A stretch of 64,000 nucleotides of DNA from an uncultured Reyranella sp. (GCF_945957355.1 NZ_CAMFKM010000003.1:248001-312000); one strand, 5' to 3'. Numbered from the stretch's first letter, positions 1-9,376 are shown. Numbers and translations are program-made. The notes: generated from the letters alone by a model not told the origin.

Positions 1-270
1 CGGCTCGTTGATCCAGCTTTCCGGATGACCGGGGCGCGGCTCGGCGCAGGCCCGTACCGTGTCCGCAAAGGCGGTGTCGGCGCTCACCTCGAAGTGGCCA
101 CTGCGGACCGTGCGGGCGAGCCGGTGCGAGAGATGAAAGCCATCGAGCGGCAGGACCGCGCGCTGGCGAGGATCGAGCCAGTAGAGCTTGGGATCGTCGC
201 GACTCTCTCCCATGGGAAAGACGCCGATGCGATAGGCCTGGAGCAGGAGGTCGGGGGTGATCTCCAGCAT
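1..270 (-). CDS. aat: Leucyl/phenylalanyl-tRNA--protein transferase, 3' part missing
   Basis: Transfers Leu or Phe from aminoacyl-tRNA to proteins with N-terminal Arg or Lys, feeding the N-end-rule degradation pathway in the cytosol. The first 90 residues are present and the C-terminus lies beyond the window edge. The protein opens MLEITPDLLLQAYRIGVFPM, followed by the YWLDPRQRAVLPLD and FHLSHRLART stretches typical of the family. The ATG at 270 lies 7 bases after the accC stop, so it is the last visible gene of the aroQ-accB-accC-aat run. The accC-aat order is common in alphaproteobacteria. Identity is firm; length cannot be judged. Confidence 0.9.
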   Translation of the reverse strand, partial: MLEITPDLLLQAYRIGVFPMGESRDDPKLYWLDPRQRAVLPLDGFHLSHRLARTVRSGHFEVSADTAFADTVRACAEPRPGHPESWINEP

Positions 271-277
271 CGCAACG

Positions 278-1621
278 CTATTTCTTTAGGCCGACCAGCT
301 TCTCCAGCCAGTGGATGTCGTAGTCGCCGTCGATGAACGCCTGCTCGCCGATGATGCGCTGGTGCAGCGGAGTCGTCGTGTCGATGCCACCGATCACGAA
401 CTCTTCGAGCGAGCGGCGTAGCCGCATTAAGCATTCGTTGCGGCTGCTGCCGTTCACGATCAGCTTGGCGACCATCGAATCATAGTAGGGCGGGATCGAA
501 TAGCCGGCATAGAGGCCGGAATCGACACGCACGCCCAGCCCGCCCGGTGCGTGATAGTCGGTGACGAGGCCGGGGCAGGGCACGAAGGTCTCGGGATGCT
601 CGGCATTGATCCGGCACTCGATGGCGTGGCCCTGGATCACGATGTCCTTCTGCGTAAGCGCCAGCGGCGATCCGGAGGCGATGCGGATCTGCTCGCGCAC
701 CAAGTCGATGCCGGTCACCGCCTCGGTGATCGGATGCTCGACCTGGAGGCGCGTGTTCATCTCGATGAAGTAGAACTCGCCGTCCTGGAACAGGAACTCC
801 ATCGTGCCGGCGCCGCGATACTTGAGGCTCCGCACGGCATCGGCCGCCAGCTCGCCGATCCTGTTTCGCTGCTCGGCATTCAGCGCGGGCGAGGGAGCTT
901 CCTCGAGCACCTTCTGGTGGCGCCGTTGCAGCGAGCAGTCGCGCTCGCCGAGATGGATGCCGGCGCCCAGCCCGTCACCCAGTACCTGGATCTCGATATG
1001 GCGCGGCCGCGCGAGATACTTCTCCAGATAGACCGCGTCGTTGCTGAAGGCGGCCTTGGCTTCAGCGCGCGCGAGCGAGAAGGCTTCCGCGGCCGCCTCG
1101 GCATTCTCCACGACCTTCATGCCGCGTCCGCCGCCGCCGGCAACGGCCTTGATGAGCACGGGCCAGCCGATCTTGCCGCCCAGCTCGATCACTTCCTCGA
1201 CCGACTCCACGGGGCCGGGCGAGCCCGGAACCAGCGGCAGTCCGAGCTCCTTAGCGGTCTGCTTGGCCACGATCTTGTCGCCCATCATGGAGATGTGCTG
1301 TGGCGTCGGCCCGATGAAGGTGAAGCCGTGTGCCTCGACAGCCTCGGCGAAGCGGGCATTCTCCGAGAGGAAGCCGTAGCCGGGATGGATCGCATCGGCG
1401 CCGGCAATGGTTGCTGCCGACAGGATCGCGGGAATGTTGAGGTAGCTCTCGCGGGCCGGGGGCGGGCCGATACACACCGATTCATCTGCCAGCCGCACAT
1501 GCATCGCGTCGCTGTCGGCGGTCGAGTGGACCGCGACGGTCTGGATACCCATCTCGCGGCAGGCGCGATGGATGCGGAGCGCGATCTCGCCGCGGTTTGC
1601 GATCAGGACCTTGTCGAACAT
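278..1621 (-). CDS. accC: Acetyl-CoA carboxylase, biotin carboxylase subunit
   Basis: Carboxylates the biotin on AccB using ATP and bicarbonate, the first half reaction of malonyl-CoA synthesis. The product is 447 residues, the usual length. It starts [14 protein letters not shown], followed by the ATP-grasp glycine-rich loop (GGGGRGMK), the [13 protein letters not shown] motif and the [14 protein letters not shown] motif. The open frame extends six codons upstream, but the ATG at 1621 gives the conserved N-terminus. It lies 14 bases after the accB stop in the same operon. Nothing unusual was seen. Confidence 0.97.
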   Translation of the reverse strand: MFDKVLIANRGEIALRIHRACREMGIQTVAVHSTADSDAMHVRLADESVCIGPPPARESYLNIPAILSAATIAGADAIHPGYGFLSENARFAEAVEAHGFTFIGPTPQHISMMGDKIVAKQTAKELGLPLVPGSPGPVESVEEVIELGGKIGWPVLIKAVAGGGGRGMKVVENAEAAAEAFSLARAEAKAAFSNDAVYLEKYLARPRHIEIQVLGDGLGAGIHLGERDCSLQRRHQKVLEEAPSPALNAEQRNRIGELAADAVRSLKYRGAGTMEFLFQDGEFYFIEMNTRLQVEHPITEAVTGIDLVREQIRIASGSPLALTQKDIVIQGHAIECRINAEHPETFVPCPGLVTDYHAPGGLGVRVDSGLYAGYSIPPYYDSMVAKLIVNGSSRNECLMRLRRSLEEFVIGGIDTTTPLHQRIIGEQAFIDGDYDIHWLEKLVGLKK

Positions 1622-1635
1622 CGGTGCCGAGGCCC

Positions 1636-2103
1636 TCACTCGACGATCATCAGCGGTTCGCCGAATTCAACCGGCCGGGCATTCTCGATCAGGACCTGCA
1701 TGACCGTGCCGGCCCTGGGTGCCTTGATCGGATTGAAGGTCTTCATCGCCTCGATGATCAGCAGGGTCTGGCCGGCCGTCACCTTGTCGCCCACGGAGAC
1801 GAAATTCGGCTTGCCGGGCTCCGGGGCCAGATAGGCCGTACCGACCATCGGCGACTTCACGACGCCGGGGTGCTTGGACAGGTCGCCGCCGGCTGCCGCG
1901 GGCGCGGCTGCAGCCGACGCGGCGGGAGCGGCTGCAGGCGCCGCAGCCATCACCACCGGCGCTGCCTGTGCGACAGGGGCGGTCGGTCGGGCGACGCGGA
2001 TGCGCCGCTCGCCGTCAGCCAGCTCGATCTCGCCGAGTTTGGTCTCTTCGAGGATCGCCGCCAGCTTGCGGACGAACTCGGTATCCAGTTCGAACTTTGC
2101 CAT
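1636..2103 (-). CDS. accB: Acetyl-CoA carboxylase, biotin carboxyl carrier protein
   Basis: Carries carboxybiotin between the AccC active site and the carboxyltransferase. The product is 155 residues: an N-terminal domain (1-45), an Ala/Pro-rich flexible linker (about 46-72) and a biotinyl domain (about 78-155). The biotinylated lysine is K121 in EAMKTFNPI. The -TFNPI continuation differs from the more common MMNQI-type sequence, but the lysine and its preceding EAM are intact. It lies between aroQ and accC in one operon. Confidence 0.96.
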   Translation of the reverse strand: MAKFELDTEFVRKLAAILEETKLGEIELADGERRIRVARPTAPVAQAAPVVMAAAPAAAPAASAAAAPAAAGGDLSKHPGVVKSPMVGTAYLAPEPGKPNFVSVGDKVTAGQTLLIIEAMKTFNPIKAPRAGTVMQVLIENARPVEFGEPLMIVE

Positions 2104-2125
2104 GGAGAAACGCTCCCGATGTTGG

Positions 2126-2590
2126 TCAGCGTGCCAGCAGGCGCGCCAGCGCCTGGAGGGCCAGGAGATAGCCTTGAGTGCCGAGACCCGCGATCACCCC
2201 GACTGCGGCCGGGCTAATGTACGAATGATGGCGGAAGCTCTCACGCTTGTAGATGTTGGAAAGATGGACTTCGATGGCCGGCAGCTCGGCGGCGTTCAGC
2301 GCGTCGAGCAGGGCCACGGACGTATGGGTATAGGCGCCGGCATTGATGACGATGCCGGAATTGCCCTCTCGCGCGGCCTGGATGCGGTCGACCAGCACAC
2401 CCTCATGATTGCTCTGCGCGAACTCGACCTCGAGGCCGAGGCGAGCCGCCTCGGCGCGGCACGCCGCCTCGACGTCCGCCAGCGTCTCGCGGCCGTAGAT
2501 CTCCGGCTGACGCTTGCCCAGCATGTTGAGGTTGGGCCCATTGAGCACCAGCACCGGCTTGGCCGGGGGGCGCTGGGCGGCCTTAGCCAA
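2126..2590 (-). CDS. aroQ: 3-dehydroquinate dehydratase, type II
   Basis: Converts 3-dehydroquinate to 3-dehydroshikimate in the shikimate pathway. The 154-residue protein carries the type II signature [18 protein letters not shown], with the catalytic Tyr at the end of that stretch. It also has the [13 protein letters not shown] loop and [17 protein letters not shown] with the catalytic His. The start is a TTG at 2590 preceded by a strong Shine-Dalgarno sequence (GGAGG, five bases of spacing). It is the first gene of the run aroQ-accB-accC-aat. This order is common in alphaproteobacteria. Confidence 0.95.
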   Translation of the reverse strand: MAKAAQRPPAKPVLVLNGPNLNMLGKRQPEIYGRETLADVEAACRAEAARLGLEVEFAQSNHEGVLVDRIQAAREGNSGIVINAGAYTHTSVALLDALNAAELPAIEVHLSNIYKRESFRHHSYISPAAVGVIAGLGTQGYLLALQALARLLAR

Positions 2591-2620
2591 TCCTGCCTCC
2601 GAGAATCACAAGAGGCGGGC

Positions 2621-2648
2621 GTTATAGCATGGGGAGTCGGGGCCACAA
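2621..2648 (-). promoter_or_regulatory. Probable sigma-70 promoter of the aroQ-accBC operon
   Basis: On the minus strand TTGTGG (2648-2643) and TATAAC (2626-2621) are separated by 16 bases, close to the -35/-10 consensus. They end 30 bases before the aroQ TTG start. The 65-base gap between marR and aroQ holds no other obvious signal. Assigned by eye only. Confidence 0.5.
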
Positions 2649-2655
2649 GGCGGCC

Positions 2656-3117
2656 TCAGGGATGGTTTCTCAACAGCTTGGCGTGGGCGAACAAGCGGTC
2701 ACACAAGGCGTTGAGGGTGCGTCGCTCCTCGGCCGACAGGGCCTGGTAGAGTTCGGCCTCGTATTCCAGGGCCAATGGAACGATTTCGTCATGCATCGTG
2801 CTTCCCTTGGCCGTCAGTCTGAGAGGTTCCCGCCGGCGGTCCTCCTGATCGGTCGCACGCTCGACCAGGCCGCGCTTCATCAAGCCGGCGACGGCACGGC
2901 TGACCGCTACCTTGTCCATGACGATGCGCAGCCCCACCTCGGAGGCGGTTAGGGGGGCGAACCGCCCCAGGGCCGCCATCACCCGCCACTGGGTGACGCT
3001 CAGCCCGTACGGCTCGGCATAGAGGTCGTGCAGGGATTCGCTCACAAGCTGAGCGAGCACGGACAGCCGGTAGGGGAGGAATTTCTCCAGTTCGAGGGCT
3101 TGCGCTTCGGTCGGCAT
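2656..3117 (-). CDS. MarR-family repressor of the homogentisate (tyrosine) operon
   Basis: The 153-residue winged-helix regulator has the MarR core: [14 protein letters not shown], then the recognition region ([18 protein letters not shown]) and the wing [19 protein letters not shown]. It is transcribed divergently from hpd. The chosen ATG at 3117 gives the usual MarR length; upstream in-frame codons would run through the operator into hpd. There is no Shine-Dalgarno before the ATG because the operator starts 2 bases upstream, so the message may be leaderless. By position it should repress hpd and itself, with a pathway intermediate as inducer (inference). Confidence 0.88.
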   Translation of the reverse strand: MPTEAQALELEKFLPYRLSVLAQLVSESLHDLYAEPYGLSVTQWRVMAALGRFAPLTASEVGLRIVMDKVAVSRAVAGLMKRGLVERATDQEDRRREPLRLTAKGSTMHDEIVPLALEYEAELYQALSAEERRTLNALCDRLFAHAKLLRNHP

Positions 3118-3119
3118 AA

Positions 3120-3137
3120 TAGTTACATTTGAAACTA
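3120..3137. promoter_or_regulatory. MarR-type operator between marR and hpd
   Basis: TAGTTACA-TT-TGAAACTA is an 18-bp inverted repeat with one mismatch per arm. It sits in the 40-bp gap between the divergent marR and hpd starts and resembles known MarR/HpaR-type sites of the TAGTTnCA class. hpd has its own ribosome binding site (GGGAGG, 3146-3151) downstream of it. Confidence 0.75.
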
Positions 3138-3157
3138 ATTCAGCCGGGAGGTCAAAC

Positions 3158-4249
3158 ATGGCAAGTGTCGGCGACGCCAAGGTCCTGGAGATCGACGACG
3201 TGAACCCGATGGGCACGGACGGGTTCGAGTTCGTCGAATACACTGCCCCCGATCCCGCGGCGCTCGGCGCCCTGTTCGAGAGCATGGGCTTCACCAAGGT
3301 GGCCAGGCATCGCTCCAAGGACGTCTCGCTCTATCGACAGGGCGGCGTGAACTTCATCATCAACGCCGAGAAGGAGAGCTTCGCCCAGGGCTTTGCGCGC
3401 GTACACGGACCCAGCGTCTGTGCCATCGCGTTCCGCGTGAAGAACGCCGGCGCCGCGTACAAGCGGGCGCTGTCGCTGGGCGCCTGGGGCGTCGAGGGCA
3501 AGGTCGGGCCGATGGAGCTCAACATCCCGGCCATCAAGGGCATCGGCGATTCGCTGCTCTATCTTGTGGACCGCTATGGCGACCGCGGCTCGATCTACGA
3601 TGTCGATTTCGAGTACCTGCCGGGCGTCGACCGCAATCCCCAGGGCGTGGGCCTCACCTACATCGACCACCTCACCCACAACGTGCATCGCGGCCGCATG
3701 GCCGAATGGGCCGACTTCTACGAGCGGCTCTTCAATTTCCGCGAGATCCGCTACTTCGACATCGAGGGCAAGCTCACCGGCCTCAAGTCGAAGGCGATGA
3801 CCAGCCCGTGCGGCAAGATCCGCATCCCGATCAACGAGAGCACCGACGACAAGTCACAGATCCAGGAATATCTCTCCGCCTATCACGGCGAGGGCATCCA
3901 GCATATCGCGCTGGGCACCGGCGACATCTACGAGACGGTCGAGACGCTGAAAGGGAAGGGCGTACCCTTCCAGACCGTGCCCGACACCTACTACGAGCAG
4001 GTCGACGAGCGACTGCCGGGGCATGGCGAGGATCTGGCGCGGCTCGCGGCCGACCGCATCCTGATCGACGGCGCGCCGACCAAGGGCGGCGGGCTGCTGC
4101 TGCAGATCTTCACCCAGACGGTGATCGGCCCGATCTTCTTCGAGATCATACAGCGCCGTGGCAATGAAGGTTTCGGCGAGGGCAATTTCCGCGCGCTGTT
4201 CGAATCCATCGAACTCGACCAGATCCGTCGCGGTGTGTTGAAGGCCTAG
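3158..4249 (+). CDS. hpd: 4-hydroxyphenylpyruvate dioxygenase
   Basis: Fe(II) enzyme that converts 4-hydroxyphenylpyruvate to homogentisate, the entry step of this tyrosine-degradation operon. The 363-residue protein has two VOC-type halves. The iron ligands are visible as H171 (YIDHLTHNV), H249 (GIQHIALGT) and E329 (FFEIIQR), and the C-terminal helix with [15 protein letters not shown] that closes the active site is present. The ATG follows GGGAGG and the MarR operator. The homogentisate dioxygenase gene lies 50 bases downstream. Confidence 0.96.
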   Translation: MASVGDAKVLEIDDVNPMGTDGFEFVEYTAPDPAALGALFESMGFTKVARHRSKDVSLYRQGGVNFIINAEKESFAQGFARVHGPSVCAIAFRVKNAGAAYKRALSLGAWGVEGKVGPMELNIPAIKGIGDSLLYLVDRYGDRGSIYDVDFEYLPGVDRNPQGVGLTYIDHLTHNVHRGRMAEWADFYERLFNFREIRYFDIEGKLTGLKSKAMTSPCGKIRIPINESTDDKSQIQEYLSAYHGEGIQHIALGTGDIYETVETLKGKGVPFQTVPDTYYEQVDERLPGHGEDLARLAADRILIDGAPTKGGGLLLQIFTQTVIGPIFFEIIQRRGNEGFGEGNFRALFESIELDQIRRGVLKA

Positions 4250-4290
4250 ACAAACGAAACGAACGAAACCAGCGAATCGAAAAAACGACG
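4250..4290 (+). repeat. A-rich spacer with repeated AAACGAA-type units between hpd and homogentisate dioxygenase
   Basis: The 50-bp gap holds three close copies of a (A)CGAAA unit (ACAAACGAAACGAACGAAACC), then CGAATCGAAAAAACG. The reverse complement (GGTTTCGTTCGTTTCGTTTGT) resembles the repeated TTGTTTCGTTTATTG at 38420-38452. It ends at the ribosome binding site GGAGGG of the next gene. It may be an mRNA processing or spacing element; function unknown. Confidence 0.4.
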
Positions 4291-4299
4291 GAGGGAACC

Positions 4300-5448
4300 A
4301 TGGCCAAGAACTGGATTCCGTTGCGCCAGGTAGAGGGCATCGCCTCGCGCCAGGCCCATGTGCGCTTGCCTGAGGGCACCTACGAGCGCGAGATCAGCAA
4401 GGAAGGATTCTTCGGGCCCTCCGCGCAGTTCCACCACAAGCACAAGCCGACCGATTGGGTCGAATTCGACGGCCCGATCCGCCCGCGCGCGCTCGACCTC
4501 AACAAGCTGGCGACGCCCCGGACCAATCCCTGGGAAGCCGATCTGGTCATGGCCAACAGCCATATGCAGATGCGCTTCTGGCGGCTGGACGAGCCGATGC
4601 GGGAGCTGGTTCGCAACAGCGACGGCGATCAGCTGCTGTTCGTCCACGAGGGCAACGGCGCGCTCTTCTGCGACTACGGGCATCTCGACTATGTCGAGGG
4701 CGACTATCTCGTCATCCCGCGGGGCACGATGTGGCGCCTGGAGCCCGTGAAGCCCACCGTTGCGCTGATGATCGAGGCGACCAACGATCATTTCACATTG
4801 CCGGAGAAGGGCCTGGTTGGCCACCACGCCATCTTTGATCCGGCGATGCTCGACACGCCGCGCATCGACGAGGCCTTCCGCGCCCAGCAGGACGAGCGCA
4901 CCTGGAAAGTCTCGGTGAAGCGGCGCAATGCGCTCTCGACCGTGACCTATCCCTTCAATCCGCTCGACGCGGTGGGCTGGCACGGCGATCTCAGCGTCGT
5001 CCGCATCAACTGGCGCGACCTGCGGCCGCTGATGAGCCACCGCGTGCATCTGCCGCCCTCGGCGCACACGACCTGGGCCACCAGCCGCTTCGTCGTCTGC
5101 ACCTTCGTGCCACGCCCGCTGGAGAGCGATCCGGAGGCGTTGCGCCTGCCGTTCTTCCACAACAACGACGATTTCGAGGAAGTGATCTTCTATCACAAGG
5201 GCAGCTTCTTCAGCCGTGACAACATCCACCCGGGCATGATGACGGTGCATCCCACCGGCTTTACGCACGGCCCGCATCCCAAGGCTTTCAACGCTGCCAC
5301 CAAGGGCGGCAAGACCGAGACCGACGAGGTCGCGGTGATGATCGATACGCGCGATGCGATCGATGTCGCGGAGATGCCGGCCGGTGTCGAGTTCGAAGGG
5401 TACGTGAAGTCCTGGCGGCCGCAGGACATGAAGCAGGCTGCGGAATAG
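4300..5448 (+). CDS. hmgA: Homogentisate 1,2-dioxygenase (short form)
   Basis: Opens the homogentisate ring to maleylacetoacetate. The 382-residue cupin enzyme is about 50 residues shorter than the classic 430-450-residue form. The ligand pattern is nevertheless intact: H287 and E293 (FFHNNDDFEEV) and H323 (FTHGPHP), with the same 6- and 30-residue spacings as the Fe ligands of the human enzyme. The ATG at 4300 follows GGAGGG. It is the second gene of the operon, 13 bases before the fumarylacetoacetase gene. The pathway context makes the assignment secure, although divergence from the classic family is clear. Confidence 0.88.
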   Translation: MAKNWIPLRQVEGIASRQAHVRLPEGTYEREISKEGFFGPSAQFHHKHKPTDWVEFDGPIRPRALDLNKLATPRTNPWEADLVMANSHMQMRFWRLDEPMRELVRNSDGDQLLFVHEGNGALFCDYGHLDYVEGDYLVIPRGTMWRLEPVKPTVALMIEATNDHFTLPEKGLVGHHAIFDPAMLDTPRIDEAFRAQQDERTWKVSVKRRNALSTVTYPFNPLDAVGWHGDLSVVRINWRDLRPLMSHRVHLPPSAHTTWATSRFVVCTFVPRPLESDPEALRLPFFHNNDDFEEVIFYHKGSFFSRDNIHPGMMTVHPTGFTHGPHPKAFNAATKGGKTETDEVAVMIDTRDAIDVAEMPAGVEFEGYVKSWRPQDMKQAAE

Positions 5449-5461
5449 GGAAGGCGCCACA

Positions 5462-6454
5462 ATGAAGCTGGGATCGCTCAAGGAAGGCGGCCGCGACGGC
5501 ACGCTGATCGTCGTGAATCGCGACCTGACGCGCGGCGTCCGGGCCACGACCGTCGCACCAACGATGCAGAAGGCGCTCGACGACTGGGCCACCGCCGCGC
5601 CGAAGCTGCGGGCGCTGGCCGAGCAGCTCGAGGACGACAAGGCGGTCGGCTCGTTCGAGCTCGACACGACCGCGCTGGCGGCGCCCCTGCCGCGCGCCTA
5701 CCAGTGGGCCGACGGCTCGGCCTATGTCGTGCACGTCGAGCTGGTGCGCAAGGCGCGCGGTGTGGAGATGCCGCCGTCCTTCTGGACCGATCCGCTGATG
5801 TACCAGGGCGGTTCGGACTCCTTCATCGGTCCCAATGACGAGATCGAGATGGCGGACGAGGCCTGGGGCATCGATTTCGAGGGGGAGATCGGCGTAATGG
5901 TCGACGACGTACCGATGGGTATCTCGCCGGAGGCCGCCCGAAAGCACATCAAGCTGGTGACGATCCTGAACGACGTGTCGCTGCGCAACGTCATCGTGGG
6001 CGAGCTGGCCAAGGGCTTCGGCTTCTTCCATGGCAAGCCCGCGACGGCCTTCGCGCCCGTTGCCGTGACGCCTGAAGAGCTGGGCGACGACTGGAACGGG
6101 GCGCGGCTCGACCGGCCGCTGATCTCCACCCTGAACGGCAAGGAATTCGGGCATCCCAATGCCGCCACGGACCTGACCTTCGACTTCGGCCAGCTGATTG
6201 CGCACGCCGCGCGCACACGGCACCTCGAGGCCGGCACCATCGTCGGCTCCGGAACGGTGGCGAATCGCGATCCGGCCGTCGGCTGCTCCTGCATTGCCGA
6301 GCGGCGTGTGCGCGAGACGCTCGAGGGCGGCAAGCCGGTGACTCCGTTCATGAGTTTCGGCGATCACATCCGCATCGAGATGTTCGACCGTGCCGGCAAG
6401 TCGATCTTCGGGGCCATCGACCAGAAGGTCGTGCGCTACACGCCGCCCGCCTGA
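5462..6454 (+). CDS. Fumarylacetoacetate hydrolase family protein (fumarylacetoacetase)
   Basis: Cleaves fumarylacetoacetate to fumarate and acetoacetate, the last step of the pathway. The 330-residue protein has the FAH C-terminal fold. Metal-binding acids are visible at E140 and E142 (GIDFEGEIGVMV) and D171 (ILNDVSLRN), followed by the FFHGKPATAFAP and GSGTVANRDP stretches. It is shorter than the eukaryotic enzyme (about 420) and belongs to the bacterial short form. It lies 13 bases after hmgA and 29 bases before maiA. Confidence 0.9.
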   Translation: MKLGSLKEGGRDGTLIVVNRDLTRGVRATTVAPTMQKALDDWATAAPKLRALAEQLEDDKAVGSFELDTTALAAPLPRAYQWADGSAYVVHVELVRKARGVEMPPSFWTDPLMYQGGSDSFIGPNDEIEMADEAWGIDFEGEIGVMVDDVPMGISPEAARKHIKLVTILNDVSLRNVIVGELAKGFGFFHGKPATAFAPVAVTPEELGDDWNGARLDRPLISTLNGKEFGHPNAATDLTFDFGQLIAHAARTRHLEAGTIVGSGTVANRDPAVGCSCIAERRVRETLEGGKPVTPFMSFGDHIRIEMFDRAGKSIFGAIDQKVVRYTPPA

Positions 6455-6483
6455 GCCGTGCTAGAGTGGCCGCGGAGGCGGTC

Positions 6484-7125
6484 ATGAAGCTCATCGGCTA
6501 TTTTCGGTCCTCGGCGGCGTATCGCGTGCGCATCGCGCTCAACCTGAAGGGCATCTCGGTGGAGCACGCGTCGCGGCACCTGCGGAAGGGCGAGCAGTTT
6601 TCGGACGACTACGCGGCGCTCAATCCGCAGAAGCTCGTGCCGTCGCTCGTCCTCGACGACGGGACGGTGCTGACTCAGTCGCTGGCCATCCTGGAGTATC
6701 TTGAGGAGACGCATCCCGAGCCTCCGCTGCTGCCGAGGGATGCGGTCGGCCGGGCGAGGGTGCGGGCCTTGTCGCTGATCGTCAGTGCGGACATCCACCC
6801 GATCCAGAATCTCCGCGTCATGGCCTACCTCAGGCACAAATTCGACCAGACGGAGGAGAGCGCGTTCGCCTGGTCGCGACACTGGATCGAGACAGGTTTC
6901 GATGCCTACGAGGCGACCCTGGACCAAGGGAGCGCCGGCGTGTTCAGCCATGGCGACCATCCTACGATGGCTGACATGTGCCTGGTGCCGCAGGTCTTCA
7001 ACGCAACGCGCTTCAAGGTCGACATGAGGCGCTATCCGACCATCCAGCGCATCTATGACGCCTGCATGAAGCATCCCGCCTTCGATGCTGCCCAGCCCTC
7101 GAAGCAGCCGGATGCCGAACCGTGA
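6484..7125 (+). CDS. maiA: Maleylacetoacetate isomerase (zeta-class GST)
   Basis: Glutathione-dependent cis-trans isomerisation of maleylacetoacetate to fumarylacetoacetate. The 213-residue protein begins MKLIGYFRSSAAYRVRIAL. This aligns with the zeta-GST motif SSCSWRVRIAL with the Cys replaced by Ala, while the key Ser of the SS pair is kept. Then come the glutathione-binding NPQKLVPSL and LTQSLAILEYLE stretches. The ATG at 6484, preceded by GGAGG, is preferred over a GTG six codons upstream. It is the fourth gene of the operon, and its stop overlaps the next start by 4 bases (GTGA). Confidence 0.93.
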   Translation: MKLIGYFRSSAAYRVRIALNLKGISVEHASRHLRKGEQFSDDYAALNPQKLVPSLVLDDGTVLTQSLAILEYLEETHPEPPLLPRDAVGRARVRALSLIVSADIHPIQNLRVMAYLRHKFDQTEESAFAWSRHWIETGFDAYEATLDQGSAGVFSHGDHPTMADMCLVPQVFNATRFKVDMRRYPTIQRIYDACMKHPAFDAAQPSKQPDAEP

Positions 7126-8594
7126 GGAAATCCGTCATCGCTCTCGGCGCCGTCATCGCCCTGATCGGGATCGGCGCTGCAGCAATCCCGTTTGCCGAGG
7201 GCGTGGCCGCTTCCCGTCTCAAGGCCGGACTCGCGCAGAATGGCGTTCAGGTCGAAACGGTGAAGGTGCGCCTGCTTGACCGCAGCATCGAGTTGCGCGG
7301 CGTGGCCGGTGGACCGAACGGCGAACTCAAGATCGACGAATGGCAGGCATCCGGGCTTGCCTGGCCGCTGGACGAACTGCTGAAGGGACGCCTGCCGTTC
7401 CGCGGCCTGAACTGGGGCGATCCCCTGCACGTGGCGCGTCTTCACCTGCGTAACTTCCGATTGGCCGAGCCGGACGCCGGCAATTCCTGGACCATCGGAG
7501 AGCTGATCGGCACCAATATCGACCTGCCACGCTACGATTCGAACTATGACGGGCCGTTTCGCAACGAGGTGATGGTGGCCCGCCTGCTGGGGGCGCTCTC
7601 GGTGGATCGCCTGGAGCAGAGCGATTTCACCTACACGTCTTTGGAGCTGATGACCCAGAGCATGGGCCGGCTCTCCATGACGGGGTACGTGCGGGGACTG
7701 ATCGACTCGCTCAAGATCACGGACTTGCAGGTCAAGCCGGCAGGCGCGCGTGTGGCCGGAGTCACGGTTGCCGACACCCGGGCACGGGGCATCGACCTGC
7801 GCCGACCGATTGCCCTGGCCTCGTCACTCGACTGGGAGCCTGGAATGCCGATCGGCCGGGTTCCCGTGGCCGAGGGGCGGCTGTCGGGTTTTGGCGGCGA
7901 TCTCCTGACGCGCTACGGTCTGTCGCTGGGCAGCGTTTCGACCGAGACGAAGCGCGAAAGCGGCGACGTCAGCCGGTCGCGCATGCGCATCGAGGGGTTC
8001 GTGCTGGCGCCGTCGCTGCGCAGCGTCGAGGCGCTCGGCATGCGCATGGTCCTGCAGTCGATGAACCTGAAGGAGGTGCGGCTGGGCTTCGACTGCAGCA
8101 CCATCGAGGATCGCGCCCGCCACGCGCTGAAGGTCGAGGACTGCAAGCTGGACGGTCCGGACCTGATCGATATCTCTCTGGCAGCGCGGATCATCGACAC
8201 GGACGACGAGTTCTGGCGATCGGTCGACGAAGCCGACATCCTTGGCCTGCTGGGGACCAAGGCGGCGCTGGCCTCGGCCAGCTTGGTGGTTGCCGACAGG
8301 AGCCTCCTTCAGCGCAGCCTGCAGGCGAAGGCGCGGCTCAGCGGTCAGCCGGTGGCGGCGGAGCGCGCGGCTCTGGCAGCCGAAATCCGGCGCTATCAAC
8401 CCCCTGGCGTGCTGATCACTCAGGATATGTCGAAGCTGCTCGATGCGGTCGCCCGCTTCGTCGAGCAGGGCGGCACGCTCACCGTCGAGGCCGCGCCGCA
8501 ACCGGCGCTGGGCCTGGAAAAGCTCGACTACCTCCTGAAGCCGGGCGCCGACCTCGTAAACGCCCTCGGCCTCACCGCGACGGTGTCGCGCTAG
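7122..8594 (+). CDS. Unknown membrane-anchored protein, last gene of the homogentisate operon
   Basis: No family recognised. The 490-residue protein starts at a GTG that overlaps the maiA stop, so it is translationally coupled to a catabolic enzyme. Residues 4-25 form one hydrophobic segment, either an uncleaved signal anchor or a signal peptide. The rest is soluble with many short beta-like stretches, and two Cys (in GFDCSTIED and VEDCKLDG) are close enough for a disulfide. The opening, an anchor followed by a repeat rich in strands, recalls AsmA/DUF748-like envelope proteins, but no diagnostic motif supports this. It ends in a CTAG shared with the convergent dsbA-like gene. Confidence 0.75.
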   Translation: MRKSVIALGAVIALIGIGAAAIPFAEGVAASRLKAGLAQNGVQVETVKVRLLDRSIELRGVAGGPNGELKIDEWQASGLAWPLDELLKGRLPFRGLNWGDPLHVARLHLRNFRLAEPDAGNSWTIGELIGTNIDLPRYDSNYDGPFRNEVMVARLLGALSVDRLEQSDFTYTSLELMTQSMGRLSMTGYVRGLIDSLKITDLQVKPAGARVAGVTVADTRARGIDLRRPIALASSLDWEPGMPIGRVPVAEGRLSGFGGDLLTRYGLSLGSVSTETKRESGDVSRSRMRIEGFVLAPSLRSVEALGMRMVLQSMNLKEVRLGFDCSTIEDRARHALKVEDCKLDGPDLIDISLAARIIDTDDEFWRSVDEADILGLLGTKAALASASLVVADRSLLQRSLQAKARLSGQPVAAERAALAAEIRRYQPPGVLITQDMSKLLDAVARFVEQGGTLTVEAAPQPALGLEKLDYLLKPGADLVNALGLTATVSR

Positions 8595-9376
8595 CTCTTG
8601 CGGGCGTCGGCGATCAGGGCCTTCAGGGACTCGGCGTCGACCGCGCCCGGCACGAACTGCTTGCCGATGACGAAGGCTGGCGTGCCGCGCACGCCGAGCG
8701 CCGCGGCGAGCGCCATGTTGCGGTCGATGATCTGCTTCAGCTTGGGATCTTCCATGTCCTTCTCGAGCTGCGCCACGTCGATGCCAACCGACACGGCGGT
8801 CTGCAGGATCTTCTCGCGGTCGAGCTTGCCGTTGAACTCCATCAGCGCGTTGTGCAGCGCCTGGTGCTTGCCCTGCTTGATCGAGGCGAGGGCGGCGAGA
8901 GCGGCGATGCGCGACGGCTCGCCGAGGATCGGCAGGTCCTTGTAGATGATCTTCACCTTGCCGTCGGCGCCGGTGACCGACTTCACCGCCTGGTATGCGC
9001 GCTTGCAGTAGGGGCACTGGTAGTCGTTGAACTCGACGATGGTGACGTCGCCCGCAGGATTGCCGCTAATGGGGCTGTCGGGATCACGGAACAGCTCGGC
9101 CTCGTTCTGGCCGATCGCCTTCACCGCCACGGCATCGCGCTGCGAATCCTGCTTGCGCTCGAGCTCCTGCATGGCATCGACCAGGACTTCCGGATTGGCC
9201 ATCAGATAGGCCCGGATGCTGTTGCCGAGATCGGATGGGACGGAAGCGCTGGCGGCCGGGGGCGGAGCGCTGGGTGCTGCAGGCACCGCGGCAACGCGGG
9301 ACGGGCTCGTGCGGATCGCGGCGACGGCGCCGACGATGACCAGGCCAGCCATGAAAGCCAACAGAATGGAACGCAT
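8591..9376 (-). CDS. DsbA-family thiol:disulfide oxidoreductase
   Basis: The 261-residue periplasmic protein has an N-terminal hydrophobic signal/anchor (residues 3-21), an Ala/Pro linker, a helical region and a thioredoxin-fold DsbA domain. The active site is C121-P-Y-C124 in NDYQCPYCKRAY, and the cis-Pro loop (VRGTPAFVIG) is near the C-terminus. It resembles the Com1/BdbD-type proteins common in alphaproteobacteria. The ATG at 9376 lies 22 bases after the M48 protease stop, so the two are probably co-transcribed and act together on envelope proteins (inference). Confidence 0.9.
   Translation of the reverse strand: MRSILLAFMAGLVIVGAVAAIRTSPSRVAAVPAAPSAPPPAASASVPSDLGNSIRAYLMANPEVLVDAMQELERKQDSQRDAVAVKAIGQNEAELFRDPDSPISGNPAGDVTIVEFNDYQCPYCKRAYQAVKSVTGADGKVKIIYKDLPILGEPSRIAALAALASIKQGKHQALHNALMEFNGKLDREKILQTAVSVGIDVAQLEKDMEDPKLKQIIDRNMALAAALGVRGTPAFVIGKQFVPGAVDAESLKALIADARKS

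Noticed and set aside
551..1834. Long plus-strand open frame opposite accC
   Set aside because: Antisense shadow caused by high GC; no family features, and accC on the other strand is certain.
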